Positions 1-8,339 are shown, numbered from the stretch's first letter. The stretch is DNA of 64,000 nucleotides from Planococcus sp. PAMC 21323 (GCF_000785555.1 NZ_CP009129.1:248001-312000), one strand, 5' to 3'. The notes: generated from the sequence alone by a model not told the origin. Numbers and translations are program-made.

Positions 1-594
1 AAAAGAGCCATAGCTTAAAGGATACTTTTGACCGTTTACTTCAAAGTCTTCAAAATCGATATCACCCATTTTTGTTGTATTGTAAAGTCCATAAGGTGCG
101 CTAAAAGTAGAAGAATAAGCGGCTAAGCTTTTCTCAGCTTCTGGATGCAATTGATAAGGTTTTTTACGCAATAGTTTTTTTAAGAACACACGAAATTCGG
201 GTGTTTCTTCCATAGCTTGCTCGAGTATTTCGGTTGGCAAGGCGAGAAGTTCACTCGTGATAAAAGACAATTGACTGCCGACTTTGGCAGCAGTAGATCC
301 GAATTTACTCGCTTGTAATTGGGCTTCATCATTAGTTTGATCTGTACTAGCTGTTAAATTTGCGTGAGTACTCAATAAAACCATTTTTTCCATAAAAGTC
401 ATATACGCTGTTAAAACTAAAATGATTGTTTCTGTATCAACAATTGTGCCTTGGAAGTTTTTGTTTAAAGCTTCTGCTTGTTGTTCTAAGTCTTGTAATT
501 GTTGATCGAAATTAGGTGAACTGCTAATTAAACTAGATAAATCCCATGTTTCTTCTATAGGAACAGCTGAGCGTGCAGGTAAACTTTTAACCAA
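1..594 (-). CDS. pepF: Oligoendopeptidase F, N-terminal part (runs off the window)
   Basis: This is the first 198 codons of a cytosolic M3B zinc oligopeptidase, which cuts short peptides. The family is usually about 600 residues, so the HExxH catalytic part lies outside the window. The N-terminus (VKSLPARSAVPIEETWDLSS) and the following helical region fit the PepF family. The start is TTG at 594-592: an in-frame stop sits directly before it (597-595) and AGGAGAG lies just upstream, so no longer start is possible. It diverges from the candidate RNA at 738-1176. Identity was assigned from memory of the family. Confidence 0.85.
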   Translation of the reverse strand, partial: MVKSLPARSAVPIEETWDLSSLISSSPNFDQQLQDLEQQAEALNKNFQGTIVDTETIILVLTAYMTFMEKMVLLSTHANLTASTDQTNDEAQLQASKFGSTAAKVGSQLSFITSELLALPTEILEQAMEETPEFRVFLKKLLRKKPYQLHPEAEKSLAAYSSTFSAPYGLYNTTKMGDIDFEDFEVNGQKYPLSYGSF

Positions 595-704
595 CTAAAT
601 CTCTCCTCTATGTATTACGGATTTCGAACTAATTATTAGTATAATAGGCAATTGAAGAAATGTAAAAATAATAGTTGTGAATATAAAAAAAATTTAAAAA
701 ATAG

Positions 705-731
705 GTTTAACTTTATTATTAGATTGGGTAC
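705..731 (+). promoter_or_regulatory. Sigma-B-like promoter of the candidate RNA
   Basis: GTTTAA at 705-710 and GGGTAC at 726-731 are 15 bases apart. The Bacillus sigma-B consensus is GTTTAA, 12-15 bases, GGGTAT, so only the last base deviates. A start about 7 bases downstream falls just before the first helix of the candidate RNA (743). A TATAAA at 734-739 could instead serve a sigma-A promoter. Confidence 0.45.
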
Positions 732-737
732 TATATA

Positions 738-1176
738 AATACAAGGCGGAATTACCGTTGAAAGACACGACTGGATTCGATTCAGAATCGCCTTTTAACG
801 AGAAACTGCACAGCCTTGGCGGGAAATTTGCTTTACTGACGATATTCACTCTTGTCAGGAACCATAGTTAATCAGGTTTCTATCCGGAAAGTGTTTCAAA
901 CAGTAAGTTGTAAGTTTTTTGTGGAAGTGCAATTGAAAGCCTGACTGCAGAACCAAAAAATTCACTGAGAAGTATATGTGAACCTAATTGCCTTATTGGC
1001 AAATGACAGTCAGTGTAACTAAACTGCAATGACGAGAGTTTCGTATTCGTCAGAGATTTTCAGTTTGTAGAAAGAATTTAATAAGATTTTCCGCGTGCAA
1101 AAGATCTCTCAGGATTTTCGAGAGATGGAAAAAGGAAGAGGCATGATCTGATGAAAAGGATCATGCTTTTTCCTTT
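738..1176 (+). ncRNA. Candidate structured non-coding RNA, about 440 nt
   Basis: No reading frame of useful length lies in this gap, but many complementary arms do. AAGGCG 743-748 pairs with CGCCTT 789-794, and CTGAC 836-840 with GTCAG 854-858. CTGACTG 941-947 pairs with 1007-1013 and encloses two hairpins (961-965/978-982 and 988-992/998-1002). AAACTG 1021-1026 pairs with 1061-1066 and encloses TGACGA 1030-1035 with 1047-1052. TTTTCC 1087-1092 pairs with 1127-1132 and encloses ATCTCTC 1104-1110 with 1120-1126. A terminator follows and a promoter-like pair precedes. It does not match what I remember of tmRNA, 6S, RNase P RNA, SRP RNA, T-boxes or common riboswitches. Boundaries and function are inferred. 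Confidence 0.5.
1131..1176 (+). terminator. Terminator of the candidate RNA
   Basis: GCATGATC 1141-1148 pairs with GATCATGC 1159-1166, followed by TTTTTCCTTT. The A-rich stretch before the stem can extend the pairing with the T-rich tail. Confidence 0.7.
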
Positions 1177-1254
1177 GGATTTTGAACTATCAGATTTTTT
1201 AGTGTAATCTGTTGTATATAGTAATTTTTAGTATGTTAAAAAGGGGAATCAGTT

Positions 1255-1734
1255 ATGGGAGAACATTCAGTAGTCGCGATACAAGACGAGTATGCAGAAG
1301 ATTTTGCGTGGTGTTATGGTTGCGGTCGACTCAATAAAGAAGGACATCAATTTCGGACAGTCTGGAATGGTGAAGAAACGGTAACTTTGTATGAGCCGAA
1401 AAAAGAACACACCGCTATTCCAGGATTTGTTTATGGTGGCTTGATTGCCTCTTTAGTAGATTGTCATGGAACAGGCTCAGCTTCTTTGGCACTTCACCGA
1501 AAAAACGGCTTTGAGCCAGGTAATGGCGTAGCGCCGCCGCGGTTTGTTACCGCTTCTTTGCATGTTGATTATTTAAAACCAACTCCTCAAGGCATTACGT
1601 TAAAGGCAGTTGGGAAAATAGAAGAAATTCATCCTAAGAAATTTAAAGTAAAAACAGAAGTTTACGCGGGAGATACACTTTGTGCAACAGGAGAAGTAAC
1701 GGCTGTCGTTATGCCAGCTTCCTTTGCTAAATAA
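1255..1734 (+). CDS. PaaI-type hot-dog thioesterase
   Basis: A 159-residue single hot-dog fold protein expected to hydrolyse acyl-CoA thioesters in the cytosol. Visible signs are the family-like N-terminal C-x-x-C-G patch (WCYGCGRLN, about residues 19-27), the central helix (FVYGGLIASLVDCHG) with its Gly-Gly and Asp, and a C-terminal strand region ending in the ATGEVTAVV segment. AAGGGG sits ahead of the ATG. It is followed 28 bases later by a small acidic gene on the same strand. The substrate cannot be told from sequence. Confidence 0.8.
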   Translation: MGEHSVVAIQDEYAEDFAWCYGCGRLNKEGHQFRTVWNGEETVTLYEPKKEHTAIPGFVYGGLIASLVDCHGTGSASLALHRKNGFEPGNGVAPPRFVTASLHVDYLKPTPQGITLKAVGKIEEIHPKKFKVKTEVYAGDTLCATGEVTAVVMPASFAK

Positions 1735-1762
1735 CTTGGAAAAGCCATAGAAGGAGTGCTTG

Positions 1763-1963
1763 ATGATGGTAGAGAATAAAAATGAAGAAGAACAAATTGG
1801 ACACACAGAAGCAACAGAAGTAGTTGAACCTGAAATTGAACCGGTTGAAGAAGAGTCAAATGTCGATGAGATGTACAGCAATATAGCATCTAATCGATAT
1901 GAAAACTTACGTACAAGCCACATTGAACAAAGAGCAAAAGAGTTGAGAAAACGAACAAAATAA
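1763..1963 (+). CDS. Small acidic hypothetical protein
   Basis: About 66 residues, very acidic in the first half (many Glu/Asp, no membrane segment) and basic at the end (QRAKELRKRTK). I do not recognise a family. AAGGAG at 1751-1756 suits the ATG at 1763 or 1766; a TTG at 1760 is less likely. It may be co-transcribed with the thioesterase upstream, since I see no terminator between them. A conflicting minus-strand frame covers the same bases, but it lacks a ribosome binding site. Confidence 0.55.
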   Translation: MMVENKNEEEQIGHTEATEVVEPEIEPVEEESNVDEMYSNIASNRYENLRTSHIEQRAKELRKRTK

Positions 1964-1990
1964 AAGATCAAGTGTGTTTACACTAGACCT

Positions 1991-2278
1991 TTACATTTTT
2001 TCAATTTCTTCTGACACCACAAAAGCCAAATCGTCATTACCGAAAAGCTGCAGAACATCCAATAAGGTGTGGTGGTCAATATCTAATTCCTCAGCATCTG
2101 CTTGCTCAATTGCATCAGTCAAAGTGGGATTTTGAAATTGGCCAGGGTATGCACGCTGATAAAGTTCGGCTGGATCTAGGTTGTAATTTATACACCATTG
2201 AACGAAAAGTTGTACCATAATTTGTTCATCTTGCTGGTATTTTTTGATAATATATTCATCTCGATTATCGTTGTTCAT
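1991..2278 (-). CDS. Conserved-looking hypothetical protein, 95 aa
   Basis: Soluble, acidic, mostly helical by composition, with no Cys-based metal motif and no membrane segment. The start is the ATG at 2278-2276 because GGAGGT lies 6-10 bases upstream. The open frame continues further upstream but without a start signal. It converges with the small acidic gene and diverges from the 226-residue protein at 2407. No family is recognised, so function is unknown. Confidence 0.65.
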   Translation of the reverse strand: MNNDNRDEYIIKKYQQDEQIMVQLFVQWCINYNLDPAELYQRAYPGQFQNPTLTDAIEQADAEELDIDHHTLLDVLQLFGNDDLAFVVSEEIEKM

Positions 2279-2406
2279 GTAGAGCACCTCCACTGTAAAA
2301 GTTTGATGATAAATAGCATACCAAACAATTCGAGTGCCTGCATGGACTTCTATCGACTTTTCCTCTAGAATAAAACCATGGCAATGATAGTATCGGAGGG
2401 TTAATG

Positions 2407-3087
2407 ATGAAATTACTTCAAGTAAGAAAAGGACAATTTGTTTATTACCAAAACGAGTTACACAAGGTGTACTCTGTAAAACCACTGGCTAAAAAGTCAG
2501 TATTAATGTTCCGTGTTAAAGATATGGAGCAAGTAGACTGTAAAGCTGAAGAAATTACACTTTACAAACCGAAACACATGGATTCCTTCTTATTTTTCGG
2601 ATCTAAGTATACGCTACTTGAGAACGAACCAGCTGAAGAAGGCGGTTATATCCTAATCACGAAACCAGACCCGGATTATATGGATCATTATTCGTTGAAC
2701 GAATTTGAAAAAGTAGAATCGGTTGAAGGTAAAAATGTAATCACAACGCGTCAAAATACAGTGAAATCAAAAGAATTTCTTGTTATGTCTCCTAATGAAG
2801 TAGCAGGAAGCAATGATATTATTTATCTTGATAAATCTAAAGTTTCGACTGAACAGTTAGAAAAAGATGCTCAACTAGAAGAAGTATTGCGTGAAAAGAG
2901 TGCAATTCGTCCTTCTATCGGAGATGTTTACTTGAACTTGGACAACACAGGAACTGCGATGGTAGTAGCAATTGTTGAAGAAGAAGTAGTTCTAGGGACT
3001 GGAGATCGACTTACTTTCCATCAATTGTACAAAGCAGATAACTGGAGTTATTTATATAACATCAACGATGGTGAATTTAGACAATAA
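2407..3087 (+). CDS. Hypothetical protein, 226 aa, beta-rich
   Basis: Not recognised. Alternating short hydrophobic and charged stretches suggest a beta-rich soluble protein. The N-terminal part (LLQVRKGQFVYYQNELHKVYSVKPL) has the feel of a small SH3/KOW-like barrel. A second similar stretch near the C-terminus (about residues 165-210) reads like another barrel (IGDVYLNLDNTGTAMVVAIV). GGAGGG at 2395-2400 gives the better spacing to the second ATG (2407) than to the one at 2404. The gene stands alone and is closed by a terminator. Confidence 0.7.
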   Translation: MKLLQVRKGQFVYYQNELHKVYSVKPLAKKSVLMFRVKDMEQVDCKAEEITLYKPKHMDSFLFFGSKYTLLENEPAEEGGYILITKPDPDYMDHYSLNEFEKVESVEGKNVITTRQNTVKSKEFLVMSPNEVAGSNDIIYLDKSKVSTEQLEKDAQLEEVLREKSAIRPSIGDVYLNLDNTGTAMVVAIVEEEVVLGTGDRLTFHQLYKADNWSYLYNINDGEFRQ

Positions 3088-3092
3088 TTAGC

Positions 3093-3124
3093 AAAAGGCG
3101 GCCTTTAGGGGACGCCTTTTTTTA
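3093..3124 (+). terminator. Terminator
   Basis: AAAAGGCG pairs with CGCCTTTT, followed by a run of T. Confidence 0.8.
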
Positions 3125-3146
3125 GATTAAATTTTAAAATAGAGAT

Positions 3147-3169
3147 GTTTAATTTCGAGAATGGGGTAT
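3147..3169 (+). promoter_or_regulatory. Possible sigma-B promoter of the catalase-like gene
   Basis: GTTTAA 3147-3152 and GGGTAT 3164-3169 are both perfect sigma-B hexamers, but the gap is 11 bases, one short of the usual 12-15. It is placed correctly for the gene starting at 3194. Confidence 0.35.
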
Positions 3170-3193
3170 GGAAGAGCATAAGAGGTGAAGAAA

Positions 3194-4102
3194 ATGGATG
3201 AATTAGCAAAAAAGACGATTAATCAAATTGAAAAGGTATTTGACGTACCAGCTGGTTTTCGGCGAGCTCATGCTAGAGGGAAAAGTTATCTAGCTCACTT
3301 TACTGCGACAGGATTTGCTGACCATTTTACCAAAGCTGCTCACTTTCAAGGTGGCGAAACGAAAGCGTATGTACGTTTTTCACATTTTTCACCAGATCCG
3401 AAATGGACCGATGCAATGTCTCCTGTAAAAGGAATGGCTGTTCAATTTCTATTGCCAAGCGGAGAAGTGACGAATATTGTAGGAGTAACCTCACCGATTT
3501 TCTTTGCCAAAACACCTGAAATTTTTAGTGAAATGCTGGGTGTTGTGAAATCTTTTAAAAAAGGTAAGCCTAGCTTAAAAGAATTGGGTGGTTTATTAGC
3601 AGATTATCCAGAAAGTGGAGCGATGATTAATAACATCCGAAAAATGCAGGCTCCTTCTAGTTTTGCTACGGGTCAATACCATGCAATTCATGCTTTTTAT
3701 TTTATTAATGAGAAAGGTCAGCGGCAGCCTATTAAATACCTCTGGGAACCAGAGGAAGAAGTAGAGACCTTATCACCGCTTGATGTGGTTTCCTTGTCTA
3801 CAGGTTCCTTTGAAAAGGAAATAGAAGAACGTGTCGCAAAAGGACCTGTGAAATTCCGTTTGGATGTTCTATTAGGACAACCAGAAGATCCCACCGATGA
3901 TCCGACAAAAGAATGGCCCCAAGATCGAGAGAAAATAACTTTAGGAACTTTAACAATCACGGAAGCTACAGAAGAAGCAGAAGATATAGTCTTTGATCCA
4001 ACTCTTGTAACAGATGGAATTGAATGTTCAGAAGATCGGATTTTGAATTTCCGTCATCATGCGTATCAAATTTCTCATCAACGTAGAATTTCAGAAAGAT
4101 AA
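3194..4102 (+). CDS. Catalase-related peroxidase (mini-catalase, SrpA type)
   Basis: A 302-residue haem protein of the catalase superfamily, much shorter than full catalases (about 480). Such proteins usually use peroxide to oxidise other molecules. The distal His is in the RAHARG motif (about residues 25-30). The FARFSHFSPD-like stretch reads here as YVRFSHFSPD. The proximal haem Tyr is probably in HHAYQIS near the C-terminus. No signal peptide, so cytosolic. The ATG at 3194 has AGAGGTG upstream; the GTG at 3185 falls inside that site. Possibly driven by a sigma-B-like promoter. Confidence 0.85.
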   Translation: MDELAKKTINQIEKVFDVPAGFRRAHARGKSYLAHFTATGFADHFTKAAHFQGGETKAYVRFSHFSPDPKWTDAMSPVKGMAVQFLLPSGEVTNIVGVTSPIFFAKTPEIFSEMLGVVKSFKKGKPSLKELGGLLADYPESGAMINNIRKMQAPSSFATGQYHAIHAFYFINEKGQRQPIKYLWEPEEEVETLSPLDVVSLSTGSFEKEIEERVAKGPVKFRLDVLLGQPEDPTDDPTKEWPQDREKITLGTLTITEATEEAEDIVFDPTLVTDGIECSEDRILNFRHHAYQISHQRRISER

Positions 4103-4138
4103 AAAGCACAGCCTATTGAAACAGGCTGTGCTTTTTTC
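4103..4138. terminator. Bidirectional terminator
   Basis: AAGCACAGCCT pairs with AGGCTGTGCTT, with A and T runs on both sides. It serves the catalase-like gene and the convergent BCCT gene. Confidence 0.85.
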
Positions 4139-5624
4139 ATTTTTTGTTTTTCATTAATTCTAACTCGGCGTTAAGTGCCTTAAAGAGGGCAATTACTATC
4201 AATATAATGACGAAAGAGAATGGTAGAGCCGCAATGATGATCGTGTTTTGAACCGCTGATAATCCACCTACCGACAAAAGAATAGCTGCAATTGTCGACT
4301 GTGCAATTCCCCAAAGAATCTTGATTTGATTGCTTGGCAACAACGAACCGCGCGTCGATTGCATGCCTAATACGAAAGTAGCGGAATCCGCCGATGTAAT
4401 AAAGAATGTAGTCACGAGTAGAATTGCGACCAGTGACAAGAAGAATCCGAAAGGCAACTCATTGAACATCGCAAACAAAGTTTGTTCTGTTGGGAAAGCC
4501 GTCAAATCAACTCCAGTTTTCTGCAGGTTGATCGCAGTGGTTCCGAAAGTCGCAAACCAAATAGAGCCGAAAAGCGTTGGGGCAATTACGACGCCTGCAA
4601 GGAATTCGCGAATCGTGCGTCCTTTAGAGACGCGTGCAATAAACATACTGACAAACGGAGCCCAAGAAATCCACCATGCCCAATAAAAGATTGTCCAACC
4701 GTCTAACCAGCTACGGTATTCCGTATCCAATGGTGCAGATTTGAAACTTGTGCTAATTAAGTTCTGGATATACTCTCCAAAAGTTTCGGTAAACATGTTC
4801 AAGATGAGAAGCGTGGGACCTAGTATTAATACCAATATTAAGAGCGTAACCGCTACAATCATGTTGACATTGGATAAGTATTTAATGCCTTTGTTGAGTC
4901 CAGACCATGCAGAAATAATGAACAAAACTGTTACAGCGCCAATGATGATCATCTGAACCCAGTTTTCCTGAGGTGCACCGAACAAATAGGCAATGCCGCC
5001 GTTAATTTGAGCTGCGCCAAAACCAAGTGATGTAGCTACGCCAAATACTGTCGCAAATACAGCGAGCACATCGATGAAAGTCCCTAAAGGTCCATTCATT
5101 TTATCACCAAAAATCGGTTTTAAAGTTGATGATATTAATGCGGGTTGACCTTTTCTAAATTGGAAAAAGGCTAACGACAAAGCAACCATTCCGTACATGG
5201 TCCAAATGTGAATACCCCAGTGATAATAGGTGCGTTGCAAAGACTCTTTAAATGCTTCATCTGTCCCTGGGTCAGCTGTTGGGGGGCTAACAAAATGTGA
5301 CAGTGGTTCGGAAGCGCCGTAAAAGACGAGTCCTATACCCATCCCCGCAGAGAAAAGCATCGATATCCAACTAAATGTAGAAAACTCCGGGCGATCCGAG
5401 TCTTTTCCGAGTCGGATTTTTCCGTATGGGCTAACCATGATGATACCAACAAAAATCATTAAGAAAGCCATGATCAGTAAATAATACCAGCCAAACGATG
5501 TATTAATATAGTTGCGAATCGTTCCTGTAGTAGTTTCAAAGAGTTCAGGTGCAATGACACCGAAACTAACTGTTAAAATAATCAGTGCAAATGTGATGTA
5601 AAAGACTTTCGAAGCTTTTTTCAT
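4137..5624 (-). CDS. BCCT-family betaine/choline/carnitine transporter
   Basis: A 495-residue membrane protein with about 12 hydrophobic segments, the normal length for OpuD/BetL-type sodium-coupled importers of glycine betaine. The family signature is clear (FYWAWWISWAPFVSMFIARV), as is the N-terminal glycine-rich segment (FSAGMGIGLVFYGASEP). It imports compatible solutes under osmotic or cold stress. The start is the ATG at 5624-5622 with AGGAGG upstream; the open frame extends 22 codons further without a start signal. YpsA lies upstream on the same strand 79 bases away. The exact substrate is not determined. Confidence 0.92.
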   Translation of the reverse strand: MKKASKVFYITFALIILTVSFGVIAPELFETTTGTIRNYINTSFGWYYLLIMAFLMIFVGIIMVSPYGKIRLGKDSDRPEFSTFSWISMLFSAGMGIGLVFYGASEPLSHFVSPPTADPGTDEAFKESLQRTYYHWGIHIWTMYGMVALSLAFFQFRKGQPALISSTLKPIFGDKMNGPLGTFIDVLAVFATVFGVATSLGFGAAQINGGIAYLFGAPQENWVQMIIIGAVTVLFIISAWSGLNKGIKYLSNVNMIVAVTLLILVLILGPTLLILNMFTETFGEYIQNLISTSFKSAPLDTEYRSWLDGWTIFYWAWWISWAPFVSMFIARVSKGRTIREFLAGVVIAPTLFGSIWFATFGTTAINLQKTGVDLTAFPTEQTLFAMFNELPFGFFLSLVAILLVTTFFITSADSATFVLGMQSTRGSLLPSNQIKILWGIAQSTIAAILLSVGGLSAVQNTIIIAALPFSFVIILIVIALFKALNAELELMKNKK

Positions 5625-5702
5625 AAATCCTCCTGTAATAATGTTTTTAACATAGTTATTAAGGTTACCTAAAAGCCCTCCTGTAGTCAACTAGAGGAAA
5701 GG

Positions 5703-6260
5703 CTACATATCCCATTCGTTCATTTGTTCTTCTTCTGTTACCACACGCAAGTCGTCTCCTGTAATGGTTAAGACTTGGTATTCATTTTTTTCTGCATAAC
5801 GCTCGGCTTCTTTTTTAATAAATTTTGGCGAACCATCAGTTTCTTCATCATAAAGAATTAAGATGCCGTCAGAGTTACGTAAAAAGAATTTATTTTTCTC
5901 GATAAATTGCCAAGGTGCTTCGTAAGGTTTGCTCGTTAAGCTTCGATGAAAATCGGCATTTTCGATGATCATCCGATAATTTTCCTGCTTTGTTTCATTC
6001 CACCTTTTTTCCTGTTCAAGAAAAGGCGTCAGCACCGCATATTTCAATTGAGGAAATTCTACTTTCATATCAAGAACCACTTCTGCAGCCCAAGTTTCAA
6101 CACCTAACTGCCCGCTTAAAATAACCCACTCCAAGCCTTCATCGAGCAAAGTGCGAAATCGGTTTTTTAACGCTTTTTTAATAAAGCGAATACCTGGATT
6201 TTTTTCATCGAATATACCGAGTTCATGCTGTTTATAACCGGTAACTACCAGTCGTTTCAA
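5703..6260 (-). CDS. ypsA: YpsA/DUF1273 family protein (SLOG fold)
   Basis: About 185 residues, similar in length and sequence to B. subtilis YpsA (RLVVTGYKQHELGIF at the start, SGQLGVETWAAEVV in the middle). YpsA belongs to the SLOG superfamily of nucleotide- or ligand-binding Rossmann folds, and raised levels affect cell division in B. subtilis and S. aureus. The start is most likely TTG at 6260 (LKRLVVTG), matching the YpsA N-terminus; TTG at 6263 is equally reachable from AAAGGGG. gpsB, its usual neighbour in B. subtilis, is not next to it here. Confidence 0.8.
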   Translation of the reverse strand: MKRLVVTGYKQHELGIFDEKNPGIRFIKKALKNRFRTLLDEGLEWVILSGQLGVETWAAEVVLDMKVEFPQLKYAVLTPFLEQEKRWNETKQENYRMIIENADFHRSLTSKPYEAPWQFIEKNKFFLRNSDGILILYDEETDGSPKFIKKEAERYAEKNEYQVLTITGDDLRVVTEEEQMNEWDM

Positions 6261-6325
6261 CAATTGATCAACCCCTTTCAACTCGCACAGTATTAGTTTA
6301 CAGGAATGAGGAGAGCTTTTACACT

Positions 6326-6339
6326 CGTTAAAGTTAACG
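6326..6339. promoter_or_regulatory. Small palindrome between ypsA and the dehydratase gene
   Basis: CGTTAA and TTAACG are separated by two bases, in the divergent control region. It could be an operator; no regulator is nearby to support this. Confidence 0.25.
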
Positions 6340-6419
6340 GAATAATTAATTTTATCTAATCAAACGTGATAAGATATGGGGAATCAAACGAACGATTGAA
6401 ATTTAAGGGAGTAGATAAA

Positions 6420-7370
6420 GTGGTTGGTTTAAACGATGTAAAAAAAGCGCATGAAAAAATTAAGAGCAGTATTCACGTGACACCCATAATGACTTCTTCA
6501 CAATTAAATAAGCAATGTGAAATGGAAGTGTTTTTAAAAGCAGAGCATCTACAGAAAACAGGATCATTTAAAATAAGGGGAGCAACAAATGCTGTAATGC
6601 AGGCAGTTGCAGAAGGTGCGCGCTTTATCACAGCTGCTTCGTCTGGAAATCATGGACAGGCTGTTGCTTATATTGCGAGTCAATTAGGTGTGCCGGCAGT
6701 AATTGTAGTACCAGAGGATGCGAACCGTGCCAAACTAGACGCCATTAAGGATTATGGGGCAGAAGTTGAATATTGTGGACTGACATCTGCCGAACGGATT
6801 CCAAGAGCTAAGCTACGCGCCAAAGAAAGAAACGGCGTCTATATTCCACCATATGATCATCAAGCTGTAATCGCTGGACAAGGGACGATTGCGTTAGAAA
6901 TTTTAGAGCAGCTACCAACTATTGATGTTATCGTTGCACCGGTCGGTGGGGGTGGATTGATAAGTGGAATTTTGTGCGCGGTAAAAAATTTAAAACCGGA
7001 AGTTCGCGTTATAGGTGTAGAGCCAGAAAGTGCAAATGATACTTATTTATCGCTTCAAAATGGTGAAATCACAGCAATTTCAGCAACATCGACCCTTGCA
7101 GATGGACTGCGCACCACACAACCAGGAAATTTGACGTTCCCCATTATAAAAGAGCATTTAGATGAATTGGTCTTAGTTACGGAAGACGAAATAAAAGAAG
7201 CGTTTAAGTTTCTGTTAGAACGCACAAAACAGTTAGTAGAACCATCAGGTGCGACAGCACTAGCAGCTGTAATGAGTGGTAAAGCTGGTAAGAAAAACGA
7301 GCGAGTTGCTGTTGTTTTATCTGGTGGAAATGTTGATCTCGATCAAATTTCGAAACTTTTGAAAACCTAG
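6420..7370 (+). CDS. Threonine/serine dehydratase-like PLP enzyme
   Basis: A 316-residue fold-type II PLP enzyme that deaminates threonine or serine to a keto acid, or racemises serine. The PLP lysine is in KTGSFKIRGA, the substrate loop is SSGNHGQA, the phosphate-binding loop is VGGGGLISG, and the C-terminal SGGN loop is present. There is no regulatory ACT domain, as in catabolic TdcB/YkvH types. The start is GTG at 6420 with AAGGGAG eight bases upstream; a GTG at 6366 has no ribosome binding site. It stands alone, so it is not part of an ilv operon. Dehydratase versus racemase is unresolved. Confidence 0.85.
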   Translation: MVGLNDVKKAHEKIKSSIHVTPIMTSSQLNKQCEMEVFLKAEHLQKTGSFKIRGATNAVMQAVAEGARFITAASSGNHGQAVAYIASQLGVPAVIVVPEDANRAKLDAIKDYGAEVEYCGLTSAERIPRAKLRAKERNGVYIPPYDHQAVIAGQGTIALEILEQLPTIDVIVAPVGGGGLISGILCAVKNLKPEVRVIGVEPESANDTYLSLQNGEITAISATSTLADGLRTTQPGNLTFPIIKEHLDELVLVTEDEIKEAFKFLLERTKQLVEPSGATALAAVMSGKAGKKNERVAVVLSGGNVDLDQISKLLKT

Positions 7371-7417
7371 GTACGAAACGTTTCATAAAAACAAAGGATA
7401 TTAAGGGAGTTGAGAAG

Positions 7418-7458
7418 CAAGTAGTTCTATTACTTTAATAATAGAGCTACTTGTTTTT
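7418..7458 (+). terminator. Terminator
   Basis: A long stem, CAAGTAGTTCTATTA with TAATAGAGCTACTTG, followed by TTTTTT. Confidence 0.85.
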
Positions 7459-7565
7459 TGTTTGCTTGTTGCAATAAAAATTTGAAAGGGCTAACATTGA
7501 GTTTAATTATTCTGAATATATCGACTAGTTTGCGTGAAAAGTTTTATCTATAAGGAGGGCGAAAA

Positions 7566-8339
7566 ATGACCGTTATGAATTTATTTAACTTAGATGGAAA
7601 GACAGCAATTATTACAGGGGGAGGTAGAGGACTTGGCGCAATGATGGCTGAGGCTTTTGCAGAGGCAGGAGCCAATATTGTTGTTTGTTCACGTAAAGTC
7701 GAAGCTTGCCAAGAAACGGCAAATAAAATTGAGAAAATGGGCGTAAAAGCACTAGCGTTAGCTTGTGATGTGACAAGTGAAAGCGATGTAGAAAGTGTGA
7801 TTCAAAAAACGCTCGAAAAGTTTGGGTCGATTGATATTTTAGTAAATAATTCTGGTGCAACTTGGGGTGCGCCTGTTATTGATATGCCGTTAGATGCATG
7901 GAAAAAAGTAATGGATGTCAATGTCACAGGCACGTTCTTAATGAGTCGCGCAGTTGGAAAAACCATGATTGAACAAAACAGCGGGAAAATCATTAACATT
8001 GCATCGGTTGCCGGATTGGGTGGGATCGACCCAACGTTAATGGACACCATCGGCTACAATACCAGCAAAGGTGCAGTTATCACTTTTACAAAAGACTTAG
8101 CTGCAAAATGGGGACAGTACAATATTAATGTAAATGCGATTGCTCCAGGATTTTTTCCGACAAAAATGTCTAAAGCAATAATGGATAGAGGAAAGGAAAG
8201 TTTGCTAGCTAAAACGCCTTTAAATCGATTTGGGACAGAAGAAGATTTAAAAGGAACTGCTTTATTCTTAGCCTCAAAGGCATCAGATTACATAACAGGA
8301 GATGTTGTTATTGTGGATGGTGGCATGCATGTTCTATAG
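7566..8339 (+). CDS. SDR-family oxidoreductase
   Basis: A 257-residue short-chain dehydrogenase. The NAD(P) loop TGGGRGLG is at about residues 18-25, the NNSG motif follows beta-strand 4, and the catalytic set is Ser (NIASVAG), Tyr (YNTSK) and Lys of YxxxK. The C-terminal DGG tail is typical. It resembles gluconate 5-dehydrogenase and 3-oxoacyl reductase-like members. AAGGAGG precedes the ATG. The remains of a TetR regulator start directly after its stop codon, which suggests the group was once regulated locally. Substrate unknown. Confidence 0.88.
   Translation: MTVMNLFNLDGKTAIITGGGRGLGAMMAEAFAEAGANIVVCSRKVEACQETANKIEKMGVKALALACDVTSESDVESVIQKTLEKFGSIDILVNNSGATWGAPVIDMPLDAWKKVMDVNVTGTFLMSRAVGKTMIEQNSGKIINIASVAGLGGIDPTLMDTIGYNTSKGAVITFTKDLAAKWGQYNINVNAIAPGFFPTKMSKAIMDRGKESLLAKTPLNRFGTEEDLKGTALFLASKASDYITGDVVIVDGGMHVL

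Noticed and set aside
738-1176. tmRNA, RNase P RNA or 6S RNA
   Set aside because: None of the remembered conserved parts is present: no tRNA-like CCA end or tag ORF, no GAGGAAAGTCC core, and no long single 6S-type hairpin.
1600-1971. Minus-strand ORF across the thioesterase and the small acidic gene
   Set aside because: Its residues are rich in Cys, Phe and Ser like a shadow frame, and no ribosome binding site is present.
7375-7384. GAAACGTTTC palindrome as a CcpA cre site
   Set aside because: It misses the conserved TG and CA ends of cre and lies after a gene end; I treat it as incidental.
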